Assembly (NCBI GenBank): GCA_017455385.1
Contig: JAFTBD010000134.1
Location: 1 to 7,404 of the forward strand
Length of the DNA: 7,404 bases
Source: Clostridia bacterium
Lineage (GTDB): Bacteria; Bacillota; Clostridia; Christensenellales; CAG-1252
Direction: 5' to 3'
Below the pieces are notes generated by a model that searched no databases, was not told where the DNA came from, and saw nothing but the letters and a program-made list of their open reading frames with translations. Below are positions 6,489 through 7,404 of this stretch, piece after piece (position 1 is the stretch's first letter; every line of letters starts with the position of its first letter). A program made the position numbers and the translations under genes.

Positions 6489-6923
6489 ATGGAAGAGAAC
6501 GAAAACGAAACGACCTGCCAAGAAGAAGAGGACGACTATTCCTACCTGACGAAGCTGTCCGAAGCGTACAAGCGCGCCCAAGCCGAACGGCGCAAACTGG
6601 AGCTGAACGACGAGAAACGAGCCTATCTCGCGGAGATGCAACGCGAACTCGCCGCCATCGGGCACTCGCTCTTGCACTACTTCGAGCGGGAAGAGAAGAA
6701 AGAACTCGCCGCCTACCTATTCCGAAATGCGGAGAACGTCCTACGCACCATCGGGGAGGATAGCGCCGTCACGGAAAGGGACGAAATGCCGCCCTTTCCC
6801 CGCGCCATCCTTCTCGCGAATCGAAGCCTCGACGCCCTCTCGGGAGCAGGCGGCTACGGCGACCTGACACATATGATACTTGCGGAATTATCCGCGCTTT
6901 ACGCGTTAGCGGCGCTAAGGTGA
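6489..6923 (+). CDS. Small charged helical protein, no known family
   Basis: I do not recognise this 144-residue protein. It starts with a very acidic stretch (MEENENET...QEEEDD, 1-16). A long charged helix follows (about 19-58, with YKRAQAERRKLELNDEKRAYLAEMQREL) that looks like a coiled coil, then another helix (59-88). After a proline-containing break (PPFPRA, 101-106) comes a hydrophobic helical end (127-143). There is no signal peptide, membrane segment or cysteine pair, so it should be cytoplasmic. A strong ribosome binding site, GGAGGTG at 6478-6484, sits 4 nt before the ATG, and the charged-helix reading frame supports a real gene. It is divergent from the surface-protein gene and shares a promoter region of about 80 bp with it, which hints at joint regulation but does not prove a shared function. 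Confidence 0.75.
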   Translation: MEENENETTCQEEEDDYSYLTKLSEAYKRAQAERRKLELNDEKRAYLAEMQRELAAIGHSLLHYFEREEKKELAAYLFRNAENVLRTIGEDSAVTERDEMPPFPRAILLANRSLDALSGAGGYGDLTHMILAELSALYALAALR

Positions 6924-6931
6924 CGGGATAT

Positions 6932-6957
6932 AAAAAAAAACTGCCCTCAAGCAGTCC
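6932..6957 (-). terminator. Second copy of the tRNA-Pro intrinsic terminator
   Basis: On the minus strand GGACTGC, a TTGAGG loop and GCAGTTT form a 7-bp stem running into nine consecutive T (6940-6932). Its stem and loop match the terminator after the intact tRNA except for one base at the stem foot. It would stop transcripts that pass the first terminator and protects the convergent gene ending at 6923. Confidence 0.75.
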
Positions 6958-7019
6958 ATAGGCCTCCGTGAGAAGACTTGAACTTCCGGCCTCATGGTCC
7001 CACACCTCACCCCACCCGA
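6958..7019 (-). pseudogene. Broken partial duplicate of tRNA-Pro
   Basis: The block 6968-7001 is identical for 34 bp to 7112-7145 of the intact tRNA-Pro, covering the end of the anticodon loop, 3' anticodon stem, variable region and T arm. The anticodon loop reads TGTGGGA, which would put UGG at the anticodon but lacks the invariant U33. The D arm is missing, and only CGGGTG (7019-7014) recalls the tRNA 5' end. The acceptor 3' strand (CACGGAG, then GCCT) cannot pair with it and no CCA follows. It cannot fold as a tRNA. Confidence 0.7.
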
Positions 7020-7036
7020 TCTTTCATCGTGCGGGG

Positions 7037-7073
7037 ATCCCGATACGCGCGCTTAGCGCACATGGTTCGGGAT
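7037..7073. repeat. Cruciform-like element carrying an inverted tRNA-Pro anticodon-arm fragment
   Basis: ATCCCGA (7037-7043) pairs with TCGGGAT (7067-7073), and inside them GCGC-TTA-GCGC (7049-7059) forms a second short stem. The part at 7054-7072 equals the tRNA-Pro segment from the 3' D stem through the anticodon loop with one mismatch in 19 (compare 7160-7142), but on the opposite strand. Confidence 0.65.
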
Positions 7074-7075
7074 AT

Positions 7076-7101
7076 AAAAAAGAACTGCCCTCAAGCAGTC
7101 C
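7076..7101 (-). terminator. Intrinsic terminator of tRNA-Pro
   Basis: Two bases after the encoded CCA, GGACTGC, the loop TTGAGG and GCAGTTC form a 7-bp stem with one G-T pair, followed by six T (7081-7076) on the minus strand. This is a clear Rho-independent terminator. Confidence 0.85.
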
Positions 7102-7103
7102 TA

Positions 7104-7179
7104 TGGTCGGAGTGAGAAGACTTGAACTTCCGGCCTCATGGTCCCGAACCATGCGCGCTACCAACTGCGCTACACCCCG
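7104..7179 (-). tRNA. tRNA-Pro (anticodon CGG)
   Basis: The 76-nt cloverleaf folds fully on the minus strand. The acceptor CGGGGTG (7179-7173) pairs with CACTCCG (7114-7108) with one G-U pair, then discriminator A and an encoded CCA (7106-7104). The D arm is GCGC-AGTTGGTA-GCGC. The anticodon arm is CATGG-TTCGGGA-CCATG, placing CGG at positions 34-36 with G37, as in proline tRNAs. The T arm is GGAAG-TTCAAGT-CTTCT. It reads the CCG codon. Its likely promoter is at 7363-7391 and its terminator follows directly. Confidence 0.97.
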
Positions 7180-7356
7180 ATATAGTTTATTCAGTTTTTC
7201 TTTTAAGCTCCCCGATACCGCTCTTCACCGCTGAAAACAACAAAACTCTTTGTTGTTTTCTACGCTCTCGTTCGAATCTCTCCGTTAAGCGCGAGCTTTT
7301 CCCGGTTGGCGGAGAAGGAGGGATCTCGTTCTCGCAATGCTCAAAGCAAACGATCG
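7180..7356 (-). ncRNA. Structured leader or small RNA upstream of tRNA-Pro
   Basis: This stretch has no credible reading frame but lies between a near-consensus promoter and the tRNA. As minus-strand RNA it can form three hairpins: GATCGTT with AACGAGATC (7355-7322, two-base bulge); TTCTCCG with CGGAGAG (7316-7278), enclosing AAGC-TCGC-GCTT; and a perfect 12-bp AT-rich stem at 7260-7233. It may be a processed tRNA leader, or a separate small RNA ending near the third hairpin. No T run follows that hairpin outside its stem, so read-through into the tRNA is more likely. Confidence 0.4.
7233..7260. repeat. Perfect 12-bp inverted repeat
   Basis: GAAAACAACAAA (7233-7244) and TTTGTTGTTTTC (7249-7260) are exact reverse complements around a 4-nt loop, ACTC. 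The stem has only three GC pairs, so it is weak as a terminator in either direction. Confidence 0.75.
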
Positions 7357-7362
7357 TTCTTA

Positions 7363-7391
7363 ATTATATGCTTTTCGCATTCCTCGGTCAA
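7363..7391 (-). promoter_or_regulatory. Strong sigma-A-like promoter, probably for tRNA-Pro
   Basis: On the minus strand TTGACC (7391-7386), a 17-bp spacer and a perfect TATAAT (7368-7363) match the consensus in eleven of twelve positions. The start should be near 7356, giving 177 nt before the tRNA 5' end. No other gene lies between, so tRNA-Pro, with or without its leader RNA, is the natural product. Confidence 0.8.
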
Positions 7392-7404
7392 TCGCTGAAA
7401 ACAA

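Larger units (their letters stand above)
7229..7404. repeat. 12-bp direct repeat 164 bp apart, second copy cut by the window edge
   Basis: CGCTGAAAACAA occurs at 7229-7240 and again at 7393-7404. The first copy forms one arm of the 12-bp inverted repeat. The second lies 2 bp upstream, in minus-strand terms, of the -35 box of the promoter at 7363-7391. The true length of the second copy cannot be seen here. Confidence 0.55.

Noticed and set aside
6958..7019. Left tRNA copy as a functional tRNA-Pro(UGG)
   Set aside because: The D arm is absent, U33 is changed, the acceptor cannot pair and no CCA follows.
6924..7150. CRISPR array
   Set aside because: There are only two copies, they differ internally, and they derive from a tRNA and its terminator.
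6968..7234. 88-codon plus-strand open frame over the tRNA region
   Set aside because: It runs through both tRNA copies, and its repeated protein segment simply reflects the tRNA duplication.
7233..7260. 12-bp inverted repeat as an intrinsic terminator
   Set aside because: The stem is AT-rich and no separate T run follows on either strand.
7301..7330. Possible remnant of a tRNA-Ser 3' end (minus-strand CCTTCTCCGCCA)
   Set aside because: Only about 19 nt look tRNA-like; there is no T loop, anticodon arm or matching 5' strand nearby.

Overview
The left two thirds of the genes are a classic bacterial core. Read on the minus strand they run rpmG-secE-nusG-rplK-rplA, the order found in Bacillota and many other bacteria, and rplA runs off the left edge. 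L33 of the four-cysteine type, strong GGAGG-type ribosome binding sites, tight or overlapping gene junctions, moderate-to-high GC, and sigma-A-like promoters all point to an uncultured Clostridia-like member of the Bacillota. This assignment is an inference from gene order and protein character, not from a database match.

Upstream of this operon on the same strand (2103-6408) is a two-gene unit that I do not recognise as a described system. Its first gene encodes a type I membrane protein of about 1015 residues: a signal peptide, a long beta-rich extracellular region with MBG/Ig-like and fibronectin III-like segments, one C-terminal membrane helix and a 15-residue basic tail. Its second gene overlaps the first by 11 bp. 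It encodes a 422-residue protein with an N-terminal membrane helix, a coiled coil, and two diverged copies of a roughly 105-residue domain that resembles the YjbR/MmcQ fold. Together they look like a matched outside-facing and inside-facing membrane pair. No clear terminator separates the unit from the rpmG promoter. A divergent plus-strand gene (6489-6923) encodes a small, highly charged helical protein, and the two divergent promoters overlap.

The right end (6924-7404) is RNA-centred. It contains an intact minus-strand tRNA-Pro(CGG) with encoded CCA and its intrinsic terminator. Beside it lie a damaged partial duplicate of the tRNA 3' half with a second copy of the terminator, and an inverted fragment of the anticodon arm. 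A near-consensus minus-strand promoter lies 177 nt upstream of the tRNA and would drive a leader with three predicted hairpins. A 12-bp repeat begins inside this leader and recurs at the right edge of the window.

The ribosomal operon has one good promoter (2028-2056) with a consensus -35. Within the operon, L11 carries unusual residues in its thiostrepton-contact loop, and the 133-bp nusG-rplK gap holds hairpins and a tandem repeat suited to attenuation or feedback control.
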